A stretch of DNA of 60,000 bases, from assembly GCF_964204645.1 (NCBI RefSeq), contig NC_134031.1:10828501-10888500 (forward strand). The letters are read 5' to 3'. The stretch is from Tubulanus polymorphus (lineage: Eukaryota; Nemertea; Palaeonemertea; Tubulaniformes; Tubulanidae). Under the pieces are notes generated by a model. The model saw nothing but the letters and a program-made list of their open reading frames with translations. It had not been told where the DNA came from and searched no databases. A program made the translations under genes and the position numbers. Position 1 is the first letter of the stretch; every line of letters begins with the position of its first letter. Of this stretch, positions 40,701 through 52,743 are shown piece after piece.

Positions 40701-41266
40701 TTTAATACTAATTTTTTTTTTTAATTGATTTTTAGAAGTTCAATGATTTATATATGAATTATTTCAATCACACTTTACTAACACTTTTAATGTTTAAAAA
40801 TCTAACTCATACAAATATAAATATTGAAATATGTTTAAAATATATCTATATATCTATTCTATAAGAGCTCGTTAATTACTCGTTACTTTTTTACTAACAC
40901 TTTTATATGTTATTCATATATATTTTATTCATGTATACAAATATTTTAAGAGTAATAGGGGTTTAGTTGTTCTAGATTAAAGGTTGAATGGTCGAGTTCA
41001 TTAAAAACAAATATTAAAAGTAATTTAAAACTATAATATATTTTCATAGCCGTGTGTATTTTAGTTAAATAATAGAATATATTTGATTTATTTACAAAAT
41101 GCTTTTAAAATTTAAATTATTTTTATCTTAGAATAAATATTTAGTTATAATAAAAAATACACACGGCTATGAAAATATAGTATAGTTTTAAATTACTTTT
41201 GATATTTTGTTTTTAATGAACTCGACCGTTCGACCTTTGGTATAGAACAACTAAACCCCTATTACT
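40701..41266 (-). repeat. Right TIR of Pol-C with 316-bp foldback
   Basis: The foldback 40951-41266 has the common outer stem (AGTAATAGGGGTTTAG...CTATTACT) and a long inner stem specific to this copy, built on ATACACACGGCTATGAAAAT. TATA box at 40900-40907. Confidence 0.88.
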
Positions 41267-42266
41267 GGCGTGTATGAGAAGCAATGCAATTTGTATCGTC
41301 AGCGAATAATATGTACTTCATGTTTACCGTGGAGGCATAGATATCATTGATGTAAATTAGAAAGAGAAGTGGACCTAGGATGGAACCCTGGGGTACACCG
41401 ATTTTTGAGGATTGAAGTGTAGAGGAGTTGTAGGATTTGTACGAAACGTATTGTTGACGATTAGAAAGATATGAGGAAAACCAATCTCTTGCTATTCCTC
41501 GGATGCCGTAATGTTCAAGTTTATCTAGTAGTATATCGTGATTAAGAGTGTCAAAAGCCTTCGAAAGGTCCAGGAAAATGCCTATTGTCCATTCATGGTT
41601 ATTTAGTGAGTTAGAAATTCTGTCTATGAGTTTGAGTATTGCATGTTCGGTTGAATGGCTGTGTCGGAAACCATATTGGTTAGGAAAAAGGTGTTTGTCA
41701 ATGAATTTAGAAAGTCGTTTATGTACAAGTTTTTCGTAGATTTTGGAAAGTGAATTTAGTAGTGAAATGGGTCGATAATTTTCGATCAGGTTTATGTCGC
41801 CTTTTTTATGTAAAGGTGTTATTTTAGCTATTTTAAGTAAATCGGGGAATTTGCCTGTTGAGAAGGATTGATTTAAAAGGCAAGTTAGAGGGTATGATAT
41901 GTGGTTGATGATTCTCTGTAGGGTGTATGTGGAAATGTTGTCATGACCACTTGAGTGTTTTGTTTTGAGATTATTCATAGTTTCTATGACTTCTCTTTCG
42001 CACACTGGCATGAGGAAGAAGTTAGAGTCGGATCTAGGTAAATTGTTCAGGTAGTCTTGAGATGGCATTTGAGACAAGGGAAGTTCATTTGCTAGATGTT
42101 CACCAATTTGATTGAAGTGATTGTTAAAAGAATTGGCAATTTTGATTGGGTCGGTAGTCTTAATGTTGTTAATTTTGAATGAGTGTGTAATGTATTGTTT
42201 ATTGTTAGTTTTCCCGATTACTTCCCTCAGGATTTTCCAGGTGTCTTTTATGTTGCCGTTTGCCAT
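41267..42266 (-). pseudogene. LINE reverse transcriptase, truncated
   Basis: This open stretch of about 333 codons contains [50 protein letters not shown] (catalytic Asp), [19 protein letters not shown] and FADDTN (catalytic Asp pair), in the usual RT order. The thumb and C-terminal region are missing because Pol-C begins here. The upstream junction to the endonuclease is frameshifted near 42300-42400. Confidence 0.92.
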
Positions 42267-42268
42267 TT

Positions 42269-43548
42269 TTAAGGATTTTTGGTAGTGAAGTTTTTTGGAA
42301 AGTCTAATGATAGAGTTAAGTTTGTTTCTGTATGTTTTGAAGTTGTGTAGTTCGATAGCACGTAGGATTTCATTTTTATAGATATTAGGTGTATGTATTT
42401 TTTATCTTTGTTGTAGATCGATTGAATTATGCCTTTAGTTAACAATGGACTTTTTGGTGTGTTGTATTTGTTTTGTTTCAGTTTTTTTGAAGTGGTTTCT
42501 GAATTAATTATTGTGCTTAAGGTCGCCGAAAATGATTCGAACGTTTCGTTTATTGAAAGGTTGTTGTTTAGGAGTGTTGGGAAATCAATATCGCTGAGTT
42601 TATCACATATATTGTTAAATCCTTGTTCACTGATAAAATTTTTTGTGTAAGTTTGTTTACTATTAGGTTTTTGTTTTGTTCTGTGACTACACGCAAAAGT
42701 GATAAAATGGTCCGAGAGTGGTGTTGTAAGGATGCCCGAGTAATAGTTATGTGAGTTAGTAAATATGTGGTAAATTAGAGTGGCACTTCGGTGAGTGACT
42801 CTAGTTGGCAGGGTAATGAGTGGAGTAAATGAGTTTGTGCTAAGTAATTCGAAAAAAATAGAGCTATAATTTTCTTGATTTGTTTTTATCAGGTCAATAT
42901 TAAAGTCTCCACAGATGAGGATATCTGTATTCAAGGGACTGAGTCTAGCGATTTCCGTTTCCAAAGCTTGTGAAAATTGATGGGTGTTTGATGCTGGGGG
43001 TTTGTAAACTATTCAAATTATTTTCTGTGCGTGATTTCCATTTTTTTTCCAAATTTTGTAGAATTTCCTTTGTACATTATTATCTGTTGGATTTGAGATG
43101 AAGTTACATTCTTTGTACTGAAAGTTTTAGAAAGGAAAAGACCTATCCCACCTCCATGGGAATTTCGAGGTTCAGAGATGAAATTATAATTTTTTAGAAG
43201 AATTTGAGGTTCGGTGATAGAGTTGAGTTTAGTTTCTTGGACTGCAATCGCGTCAAAAGATAATTTACAGTCAGAATTTAGAATGTTTAGTAAGTTTTGA
43301 AGATCGTTGAGTTTGTTCAAAAGTCCATTGCAGTTCCAGTTCAGGATTTTTAAGTCGGAGTTTTCATAAGGATGCTGTTGGTTTAAAGTTTCCAGATCAT
43401 AGTAAGGGGAGCTGTTCATTTTAAGGGATTTTTCAGAGTCATCGGCATTTAGTAATGATGATAGATCTAGACTTTGATTGCTTACTTCATGGTTAGCGAG
43501 AATTTTGGATTTAAGATAATTTAGATTGTCTTGAAGAGAGGGGGTCAT
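42269..43548 (-). pseudogene. LINE apurinic-type endonuclease, two pieces
   Basis: 43018-43548 carries LKILNWNCNGLLNKLNDL, AVQETKL and GGGIGLF; 42269-42964 carries ILICGDFNIDL and LSDHFITF. These are the Asn, Glu, Asp and His boxes of the APE endonuclease fold that nicks target DNA. A frame change and a stop separate the pieces near 43000. Confidence 0.88.
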
Positions 43549-43750
43549 TACAAAGAAAGACAGTTAACACAAACGTACTAGTAATTAGCAGTAGATGGCG
43601 AGCTCGACTCATTGATGAATTAGTGTAATAATTAGGGGGTGACACATGAGTAGAATTGATAGAAAAATAGTTGTTGTAGGTTGTTGATAGAGTAATTAAA
43701 AGCTGATAGTTAGTGTATGGTATAAGTATTAAGGCATAGGGAAGAGACAC

Positions 43751-45965
43751 AAGTTAGGTGAAAGATAGAGGATATGAAAATAGAATATAAGTAAATCACG
43801 AATATCAAACCATTATATCCATGTCCAAGTTCAATACTGTGTTACGATTTAGCTATTTTGGCTAAATAGCAATGCTGTTTGTAAAATATTTTTCATGTAA
43901 CTTTAGGGCAGAACATCTGCTGTGTTTATAACATTTAGTGTAGATCGACAATTAAGACCCTTCAAACTGGCATCTTTAGGCTTCATTGTTCCAATTCATA
44001 GTATCCATTAGGCTTATCATTATATAAACATTGGTTGAAACCATGGTCTTGAGTGGCGATCTCTCTACTTGTAGAGATTTATAGAGTATTTTAGTTATAC
44101 TATTGTATATAGAATGTTTGGGAGTTTATTTAGTAATTAACTAATGGAAAGGGATTGAGACTTGGGGTGATATTCTGGGGATAAAAAGGGTTAGTTCAGT
44201 AGATTCGGGGAGAACGAGACCAAGTAAGAGAGGAGAACGGGAACTAGTAGAGTAGTAGAGAGAGGAGAACCGAGAGATCAGATCGGGATCGTACGGGAGA
44301 TTAGCCGAGGGATTGGATCTGGATCAGACGGGTCGACTATAGGATTGTAGCCACACCATGGAAGAAATTATATATCGGATAATGGAATAAACATATATCA
44401 TATTATACCAGATAAAGGCAAACTACTGAGTTAAGTTAAGTATACTTTTTATATCCCGGATTCTAGGAGCTAGGCAAATCGTTTACAAATAGGTTATCGG
44501 TAACAAGAGATACCGATAGGTAAGATATATAACATAAGTCGTCCACTTAAGAGAAATCGTAGCGAAAGCGACGTAGCAAAAAGAAAACAACGACCACTAA
44601 GATCGAACGACACTTAAAATCGTTTCACTGATCGTTTCAACTGATTAGTCCATAAATCGTTATTGTTTGTCCATTAGTCCCGAGTATTGGAGACAGAATA
44701 GGACAGGTTTAACCCGTCCGCCATCTACCGCGGAATATACGGATCCAATCAGATTTCAGTATTTCATCACGTGAACAATGTAACATGGCCGCCTCCAGAG
44801 TGTCTCGATTTACGTTCCATTGACCGCTTAAAAGTCGGTTTTTACATCAATGGAAGAAAGAAACTCGACCAAAACTATCAGGTAACGCTTCTGCGAGAAC
44901 CTGTACTGCGTGTGGCCTCCAAGATATCGACATACAAGGCAGTACGTCTTCGTTACAGCACCATCAAAATCTACCCTGCTCAAAGGAACAGTCGTCAATC
45001 GACAAGAAGAAAGACGAACTTGAGATGAAATTACCAATTTCTACTGACTGACTTACTGAACTGAACCAGCCATGCAGCAGAGGCCACGACACCGGCAATT
45101 TGTTTGTTCACTTAAGATGACTGATTGATTATGCTGTATGTGACACTAGATATTAGCAGTCAATTCAGTGTGGTGAAAATATTAGCCCACTATTGGCCCT
45201 TGCGGTAAATGAGCGGTTATTTGGTCGATTGATTGTCGGTAATTAGACGGTAAATCAATGGGTTTTTTCGGTTAAATAATGTCGGATTTTGGCGGTTATT
45301 ACCCGACGAATTTCCGATAGACAGAGTACTAGCGGAAAATAGTCGGTTTTGAGAGTTGCCATGATACTCACAATAGTGCAATCAATTTCTAACGATGTTC
45401 AAAATTCACTTCGTAAGTCAACGAAGCACCGTTAATAGCTATACCCAGAACAGGAGATTTGACTAAATATAGACGACACTTGAATGTAAGTCACTACAAC
45501 TTCTATCATTGTTTTATTTACAGCACTACGACCATTCTGCTCGGTGTGTACCGGGTGAGCGGCACATACGAAAGAGGTACTGACGGTAGATGCGATCAAC
45601 CAAAAGCGCGATTTGTGCATGTCATACTCGCCCAATGGCAAACAAAAATGACATTAAAACAGAATAACGATGACGTACTCGCGGGCGCTTTTCATGAAGA
45701 TATGCGAATTATAAGATAATATAATTTCGAAACTGAATTACAGATGGCAGCACCAACAGAACATTAAATATTCTTATGAAAATAGTTCCAGGTATTAATG
45801 AAAATGTACGATGTTCACGTGTCAAATAAAGTTCTAAACTGAATTAAAATGAAATTTTCAGTTGACTTGTGTTATTCTCATTTCGGTTCAAGTCCAGTAT
45901 AGCGTGGAATAGTTCCCCGCTCAAGGATACATTTTTAGAAAAGGAGTAATTCGGCTGCGTACTTT
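43751..45965. other. Host DNA, no supported gene
   Basis: 44080-44560 resembles regulatory or LTR-like sequence, with repeated GAGAGGAGAAC motifs, but I find no paired LTR. Short open frames (44771-45028, 45459-45719) have no recognisable motif. A 23-bp word at 45585-45607 recurs exactly at 48031-48053. Confidence 0.5.
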
Positions 45966-46735
45966 TCAAGACGAACCAACATACCGACAAACCGACATAC
46001 CGACAAACCGACGAACCGACATACCGTTAAACCGACAAACTCGTATTCCCTCGATCCAGCCACGGGTAATCCACGGAAAAACCCTGTCCGTCGATCCTAG
46101 CCACATTATATAAGGGTAATCCACGCAACCACACAGCCCCTCGATCCCAACCACTTTATAAAAGGGTAATCCACGCACCACACAGCCCCTCGATCCCAGC
46201 CACTTTATATAAGGGTAATCCACGCAACCACGCAGCCCCTCGATCCTCGCCACTTTATATGAGGGAAATCGGCGGGTAATCCACGCATATTTTCAGCCCC
46301 TCGATCCTAGCCACTTTATATGAGGGTAATCGGCGGGTAATCCACGCATAAACCCAGCCCCTCGATCCCAGCCACTTTATATAAGGGTAATTCATGCACC
46401 ACACAGCCCCTCGATCCCAGCCAATTTATACAAGGGTAATCCAGGTACATACCCAGCCCCTCGATCCTAGCCACTTTATATAAGGGTAATCCACGCACCA
46501 CACAGCCCCTCGATACCAGCCACTTTATATAAGGGTAATCACGGACACACACAGCCCCTCGATCCCAGCCACTTTATATAAGGGTAATCCACGCATACAC
46601 GCAGCCCCTCGCTTGCAGCCACTTTATATAAGGGTAATCCACGCACGGATTTGTCTTTACGTCGGTTCGTCGGCTTGTCGGTATGTCGGTTCGTCGGTTC
46701 GTCAGTTTGTCGGTTCGTCGGTTTGTCGGTATGTT
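45966..46735. repeat. Minisatellite (about 50-bp unit) between inverted CGAC-rich arms
   Basis: About 10-12 units built on CCACTTTATATAAGGGTAAT and CACAGCCCCTCGATCC span 46040-46650. They are bracketed by ACCGACAAACCGACATACCG repeats at 45972-46033 and the opposite-strand TCGGTTCGTCGG/TGTCGGTATG repeats at 46663-46735, so the whole block can fold back. Confidence 0.85.
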
Positions 46736-48110
46736 CGCACGTCCCTATGGCGTAATGTCGTAAGATTCAATCAGTCCAATATTGGCGGATTAATTCCAAA
46801 TACCAGTCCAATGTGATAAGTCTCTGCTGGAACTATTTAATGCTATAATGGACTTGAGCCCTTATTTCTAACAAACAAAAAGTCTAAGGCTAAACACAAA
46901 CAATACCTAGTTTCTTCGCAGGGGCCGGGTCATTTTGGAAAATATCATTGGCCTATTTTATAATTAAACAGTTCATTTCTATAGCTGCCGGGTCAGTTAA
47001 AGTAAAATTGAACACGATTTAAAAACTATGTATAGGGTAGATAGGCGGCCAGCACGGCCAGGTTTTAATCTCAGCAGAGCAGAGAAACAAGGTTTCAATT
47101 TTTTAGCCTAAAGAACCAACTCGAATCACCACTCACGGTTAAGTGGAGGCTCGAGATCCTTAAAATGCGATGTGACATCAAATCCACGAATTGAACAAAT
47201 AAACCACTGTAACTTATCCTATCTGTAATATTTATTTAAAAAGCAGATTTCAAGATTTTAGAACTTCCCTGTGGCTATTTAATGACTTACCAGCACCAGC
47301 AGGCAGACTAATAGTATTATTTGACTTCTACTGATAACAACCAAATATTTCTCCAAAGTTTCTCAATCGTTAATTTCCGCTCGCCATTCCAGACCAATGC
47401 CAAAGACGGTGCCTCAAAGACACATACTTACAAGAAGATATGCCAAATGCTTATTAACGCTAAACTTATGAAATGAAATTAAACGTTATCGTCTTATTAC
47501 GGCATCGAAACGGAGGCGATCATCCGGCCACAATCATTTTCCTCGACTTACCAACTCAACGACCAGTTCGGCGTGTTGACATGATAGACGCATAGCCTTT
47601 AGGAAAAAAAACGACTGTGTTACAATTTACAGATGCAGACGAGCGGCGTTTGTGATAAAAAAAACACGATAGATGCTTTGGCGATGAGGGCACATTTTAC
47701 TTTTCAATTTTTATTGGGCACTTCTTAATGACGCGGGCGGCATTGTATTTGTTTATCTGGCCTAACATAGGAAAAACCAGCTGCATCGACTTTGAAAAGC
47801 CTCAACTTTCCCAAGAGCGTCTCTACCCCATACTCCATCTATCTGATAACCCACGCAATTTACTGTTCAGGATACAATTTTCAGTTTTTTATTTTCTTCT
47901 GCAGCCCATCGAGGTTATCATCAAAGTTGAAAATAATCAAATAAAAAACGAATTTCAAATCATTTTGTTCCAGTCCATCTTAAAATGCAAACAAAAAATA
48001 TTTCAACCCACGAAAAGGAACTACGTACGTGGTAGATGCGATCAACCAAAAGCCCATTCAAGAATATTCAATATATTCTAGTTTTAAAATTGTATATAGT
48101 TTCAGTTGCA
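46736..48110. other. Host DNA, no supported gene
   Basis: Unique-looking sequence with only short frames lacking recognisable motifs; nothing that I can annotate. Confidence 0.5.
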
Positions 48111-48258
48111 ATGTCAAAGGTGATCTGCTTTTGTGCAAAATGTCATGGCAATATGGTGTGCCGCAGAACCCGGAAAAAGCACAGGAGAAAATTTGAAGAT
48201 GTTCCAATTAACGACAGCACAAAAGAATTAAAGGCAAGTCCTAATGGCTGGGAGTAAT
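48111..48258 (+). pseudogene. Small Cys/Arg-rich exon interrupted by Pol-D
   Basis: A 48-codon frame starts soon after an acceptor-like TATATAGTTTCAG. It contains CFCAKCHGNMVCRRTRKKH, a Cys-x2-Cys/RRTR/His motif I associate with N-termini of some transposon-encoded animal proteins. It runs into the Pol-D terminus at 48253, where the element sequence itself supplies the stop. No partner exon is seen. Confidence 0.45.
48247..48252. repeat. Putative target-site duplication GCTGGG, left of Pol-D
   Basis: The six bases before AGTAATAGGGG. The right end of Pol-D is outside the window, so the second copy is not visible. Confidence 0.5.
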
Positions 48259-48399
48259 AGGGGTTTAGTTGTTTCATACCAAAGGTCGAAGGGTCGAGTG
48301 AGTAAAAAATAAAAATTACTCTTAAAATATTCATATATATGAATAAAATATAAATGAATAACTTCTAAAATCAATTTTAATAAAAAATTTGATATTAAA
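48253..48399 (+). repeat. Shortened left TIR of Pol-D
   Basis: The outer 46-base stem is present, but the second arm is deleted: about 17 bases after it the sequence jumps to TTACTCTTAAAATATTC. A second deletion removes the middle of the TIR with the TATA box. Confidence 0.85.
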
Positions 48400-51213
48400 A
48401 TGGAAGCAAATAAGTACTACTGCCCAACATGTAATATCAATATAGATAAATCCCAAAAATCAAGACACAATAAAACTAAAACACATTTAGAGAATAAATT
48501 GAAACTAGAGTATGAAGATGATATATTAGAAACTAAATTAGAAGAATTAAAGAATGAAAAAGAAACATATAAATGTGATACATGTAATCAATCATTCAGT
48601 GATAAAAGATATTATAATGAACATTTAAAATCTTAAAGCCATATTAGAAATATGAATAATGATATTTTAGGTGAAAATTATTTTGATGAAGATAACGATA
48701 AGAAACATAAGACAATTAAAAGAATAAGAAATAAATTAAACAATAAAAGACCATACATGGAAGATGTAAGAAATTATATAAATTCATTAGATAATAAAAA
48801 AGATAAAAAAGATAACCGTAGCATTTAGAAGTGATATTGGCCCAGCAGCTATTAAAAAACATTTAGAAAATATGAAAAATATTATAAAAATAATTACTGA
48901 TGTTGAATATCCTAAAATAAGTATATCTTCTAAAGTTAAATTCATAAAATCTGAAGATAAACCAATATATAATATAAATTCTCATTCACAACATATTATT
49001 TCAAAACAACATATAGATGATAAATTAGATAAATGTTATAATGAAGTAAAAGCTGCGCATGAGAATTGTAACTTACAAGCTAAGAAAATTAACTTTGTAC
49101 CAGTTATATTTCATAATCTATCAGGATATGATGCGCATTTATTCATCAAACAGTTATGCCATAAAATAGAAGAAATCAATAATGAAATAGAAAGATTAAA
49201 TTCAAATAGATCAAAAGATAAAATACCAACTTATAAATTTAAAATGTTAGCTAGAACATCTGAGAATTATATATCATTCCAATTTGGTTGCCTAAGATTT
49301 ATAGATTCATATAGATTTTTAAATAGTTCATTAGATAACTTATCAAAATCACTAGTTGATGATGAATTAAAAATATTAAAGCAACACTATCCAAATAATG
49401 ATGATTTCCAATTAATGAGATATAAAGGCGCAATTCCATATTCTTTCTATAAAAATCATGATGATTTTAACATAACTGAATTATTGAAAGAACAATTCTA
49501 TGATGAATTAAAAAATGAATATGTTAAAGATGAAGTCTATAATAGAACATTGATTATTTGGAATCATTTCAAAATAGAAAATCATGGGCAATTAGTAGAT
49601 TCATATCTCAAATCAGATGAATTATTATTAATTGATATATTTGAAAGGTTTAGAGATGTAAACCTAAAATATTTTAATATTGATCCTTGTCATTGTTATT
49701 CAAGTCCAGGATTAACATGGGATTGTGGATTAAAATTTACAGATATAAAAATGGATTTGTTAACAAATATAGATCAATTATTATTATTTGAAAAATCTAT
49801 AAGAGGAGGAGTTTCAGGTGTATTAGGGGATAGATATTTCAATGTAAATGATAACCCTGGATATAAGTTATTATATATAGATGCAAATAATTTGTATGGT
49901 TGGGCAATGATGGAACCACAACCTTATGGAGTATTTGAAATAAGTGAAGTTTCACAACATGAAAATAATGATAAATTTGATTGGAAGAAAAGAATCCTAG
50001 ATATTGCAGATGATTCAGATACTGGTTACTTCTTTGTTGTAGATTTAGAATATCCTGAACATATTAAATTTAAATCTAGAAATCTAGCATACTGTCCAGA
50101 ACATAAAACTGTAACTCATGAAGAATTATCAAATTACCAAAAATGAATTAAACCTGAAAATCATATTCATACAGAAAAGGTAATGGTAACTCAAGAAGAT
50201 AAATATAATTATGTAGTACATTTTAGAATGTTAAAATTTTATCTAAAACAAGGAATGATCCTAAAAAAGTACATAGTTATATTTCATTTAGTCAATCTAA
50301 GTGGTTAGAAAAATATATAGATTTTAACACCAAACAGAGAACTGAAGCTAAAACTGATTTCGAAAAAGATTTCTTCAAACTAATGAATAATGCATTCTAT
50401 GGTAAGACTTGTGAAAATATTAGAAATAGAAATGATATTGAGTTAGTTAGTAATGGTAAAAGGATAAGGCATTTACAATCATATCCTAAGTTTTTAGGTA
50501 ACAGAATATTTGATGAAAATTTAGCTGCAGTTAAAATGAGAAGAACATCAATTAAATTTAATAAACCAATCTATGTTGGTGCTTCAGTTTTAGAATTATC
50601 AAAGTTATTAATGTATGAATTCTATTATAATGTATTACAACCACTTTTTGGAGAAAAACATATAGAAATCTTATATTTTGATACTGACAGTTAAATATTA
50701 AAGATAAAAACTAATAACATAACTGATGATTTAAAAACATTAAAACATCATTTTGATTTCAGCAATTATCCTAAAAATCATGAATTGTTTAGCAATGATA
50801 ATAAAAAATTTCTCGGTAAATTCAAAGATGAATTAGGTGGTGAAGAAATGATTGAATTCATCGGTATTAGATCTAAAATGTATTCATATAAAACTTAAGA
50901 ACATGAAGCTAAAAAGTTAAAAGGAATAACCAAAAGTGTAGTAGAAAAGAATATTCATTTCAAAGATTACATCAATTGTATATTCAATGAAGAAGTTAGA
51001 AAACATAAGATGAGATGTTTAAGATCTGAAGATCATGAAATGTTTATTGAAGAAATTGAAAAGATAAGTCTAAACCCATTTGATGATAAAAGATATATTT
51101 TAGATGATGGAATTCATACAGTTGCTTATGGTGGTAATTTAGATGAATACTTAAAATTTAAAAGAGAAGAAACAAAAGAGAACGAGATAATGAAAAGAAT
51201 TCTAACGTGTTAA
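48400..51213 (+). pseudogene. POLB: PolB of Pol-D, exonuclease region deleted
   Basis: The finger region (48400-48636) is followed by stops and small losses. Near 49051 a deletion joins the NEVKA region to AHENCNLQAKK, removing the exonuclease motif and second finger. 48872-50146 is then open for 424 codons with motif A YIDANNLYG. Motif B MNNAFYGK lies near 50383; motif C YFDTDS is followed directly by a stop at 50692-50694. Further breaks to 51213. Confidence 0.92.
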
Positions 51214-51242
51214 TCAAATTTTAATAAAAATATGTTATTAAA

Positions 51243-51596
51243 ATGGAGAGTAAACAAACACACAGTGAGAACAACAAATTATTTCTTGATAGAATAAAAG
51301 ATACTTCAAATGTCAAATCAGTAGATAATAAATTTAAGAAGTTAAAAGAATTAATAATCCATAAGAAATATCTAATTACAAATATTGATACAGTTACTAA
51401 CAAATATGGAGATAAATTAGTTATGCACTTAGAATATGAAGGATTAAAAGGAAATACATATAAATTCAGAACATATTTACCAGATAGATTTCATAGATTA
51501 TCAAGTGAAGATCTAGAAGAATTATGTTCTGGTGATTTCTATTTCGTATACAAAGGTAAGAATGAAAAAGGGCACCATGAAATAGATTTCGAATAA
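51243..51596 (+). CDS. OB-like small protein of Pol-D, intact
   Basis: 117 residues, collinear with the Pol-A gene (KKYLITNIDTVTNKYGDKL, FRTYLPDRFHRL). Upstream is TAATAAAAATATGTTATTAAAATG. A role in binding single-stranded DNA during PolB replication is inferred from fold pattern and position. Its preservation next to a wrecked PolB is notable. Confidence 0.65.
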   Translation: MESKQTHSENNKLFLDRIKDTSNVKSVDNKFKKLKELIIHKKYLITNIDTVTNKYGDKLVMHLEYEGLKGNTYKFRTYLPDRFHRLSSEDLEELCSGDFYFVYKGKNEKGHHEIDFE

Positions 51597-51613
51597 GAAA
51601 ATATGTAAAATAA

Positions 51614-52370
51614 ATGGCGGAATTAAAAGAATACAGAATATTTGTTGGTTCAAGAAACTTACAAATTATAAATCACATAATTTACTAGTTCAATTAGATA
51701 GAGAATTTAAGAATTGTGTAGATTTAAAATTAGTAAATATAAGTTTATGTAATTCTTTTTATAATATATCGGATAAAACTATTGAAGATAATACTGTTTT
51801 AATTCATATTAGAAATGTAGATAAATGGTTTCATCTAATTTTAAAACCAGGATTATATAATTTAGAAACATTAACTCAAGAAATTAATCGAAGAGCACGG
51901 TTGAAAATTAGAAGAGATGATAAATTTTTAATTAGATTTATAAAAAGTGATAGCACAAATAAAATTAAATAAAGGTATATGATGAAAGTCAACATGCATT
52001 TATGGTAAAAAAACCTATAGCTAAACTGTTAGGAATTGTACCAGATACTGTTACAGGAAACGTAGATGGTAAATCAAATATAATACCTTTTACACACTTT
52101 TATATTTATTGCAATTTAATTGATCCTACAAAAACATTTGAAGCAACTAAAGATACAATTTGTAGTTCTAGTATACTAAATATTTTACCGCTAAAAAATG
52201 TTAAACAATTTGGAACTCAAATAAATTATAATTTAGCTGAATGTGATTTTAAACCTTGTATTCCTCAATTTAATAATTTTAAATTAGAAATAAGAAATCA
52301 CAATGGATACTTAATTGATTTGAATAACTCTCCTGTAATTTATGAATTAGTTATAAGATGTAGAGAGTAA
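51614..52370 (+). pseudogene. Penton-like minor capsid protein of Pol-D, broken N-terminal half
   Basis: A one-base loss near 51655 and a stop near 51970 break the frame. 52002-52370 is open and carries AKLLGIVPD, FTHFYIYCNLIDPTKTF and the VIYELVIRCRE end. Confidence 0.75.
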
Positions 52371-52386
52371 TTTTTTCACTATATAA

Positions 52387-52743
52387 ATGAATATAACTGT
52401 TGGGCCGAGCATATGTTTTTGATTTGATTTTAAACGTGAGAAAGAAATGAAATTTAACATTAATGATGTAATTACACATATTGAAAATATTGCATTTTCT
52501 AATGAAACAACATTTGAGTATGAAACAACAATAGATAAAGAAACTTTAAATGTAGAAAAGATTACTAATTTAATTAGAGAATCTTTGAGATTTTATGAAT
52601 TAGATGAAGATTTTATCATCGATGATATTAAAAAAATAATAATTGAAATATATACAAATGAAACTAGTAATAAAATAAATGTTGATTTAATCATAAATAA
52701 GTTAACTAAATATTTTGATGAAAGTAATTTTTTTGATAAATAA
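52387..52743 (+). pseudogene. d1 of Pol-D, early nonsense codon
   Basis: Codon 12 is TGA where Pol-A has Gly; 98 codons remain open from an internal ATG at 52447. The TAAATGAG junction with d2 is kept. Confidence 0.7.

Larger units (their letters stand above)
20282..41266 (-). mobile_element. Pol-C: truncated older Polinton, interrupted by Pol-B
   Basis: Pol-C consists of 20282-21376 and 39518-41266. It keeps only a piece of the OB-like gene, parts of PolB and its right terminus (foldback 40951-41266). Everything beyond the OB-like gene, including the integrase-side TIR, is missing at the junction near 20282. Pol-B sits inside its PolB gene. PolB also carries a large internal deletion near 40565. 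It is older than Pol-B, as nesting requires. Confidence 0.88.
41267..43750 (-). mobile_element. LINE (APE-type non-LTR retrotransposon), 3' end lost at Pol-C
   Basis: Endonuclease then reverse transcriptase run leftward; the RT frame is cut shortly after its FADD box by the Pol-C terminus. If Pol-C inserted here, its target duplication would begin GGCGTG at 41267; the matching copy was lost with the other end of Pol-C. Clade (Jockey/L2/CR1-like) is not certain. Confidence 0.85.

Noticed and set aside
43844-44560. Possible solo LTR (starts TGTTACG, purine-rich blocks)
   Set aside because: No second copy, target duplication or primer-binding site visible.
44771-45028. 85-codon frame in host DNA
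   Set aside because: No recognisable motif, a competing antisense frame of similar length, and no splice context.
45966-46552. Open frames with repeated Leu/Gly-rich segments
   Set aside because: Translation of the minisatellite; the periodicity comes from the DNA repeat, with no coding signature.
46040-46650. Regular repeats suggesting a CRISPR array
   Set aside because: The units are contiguous tandem copies without unique spacers, in a eukaryotic context without cas genes.
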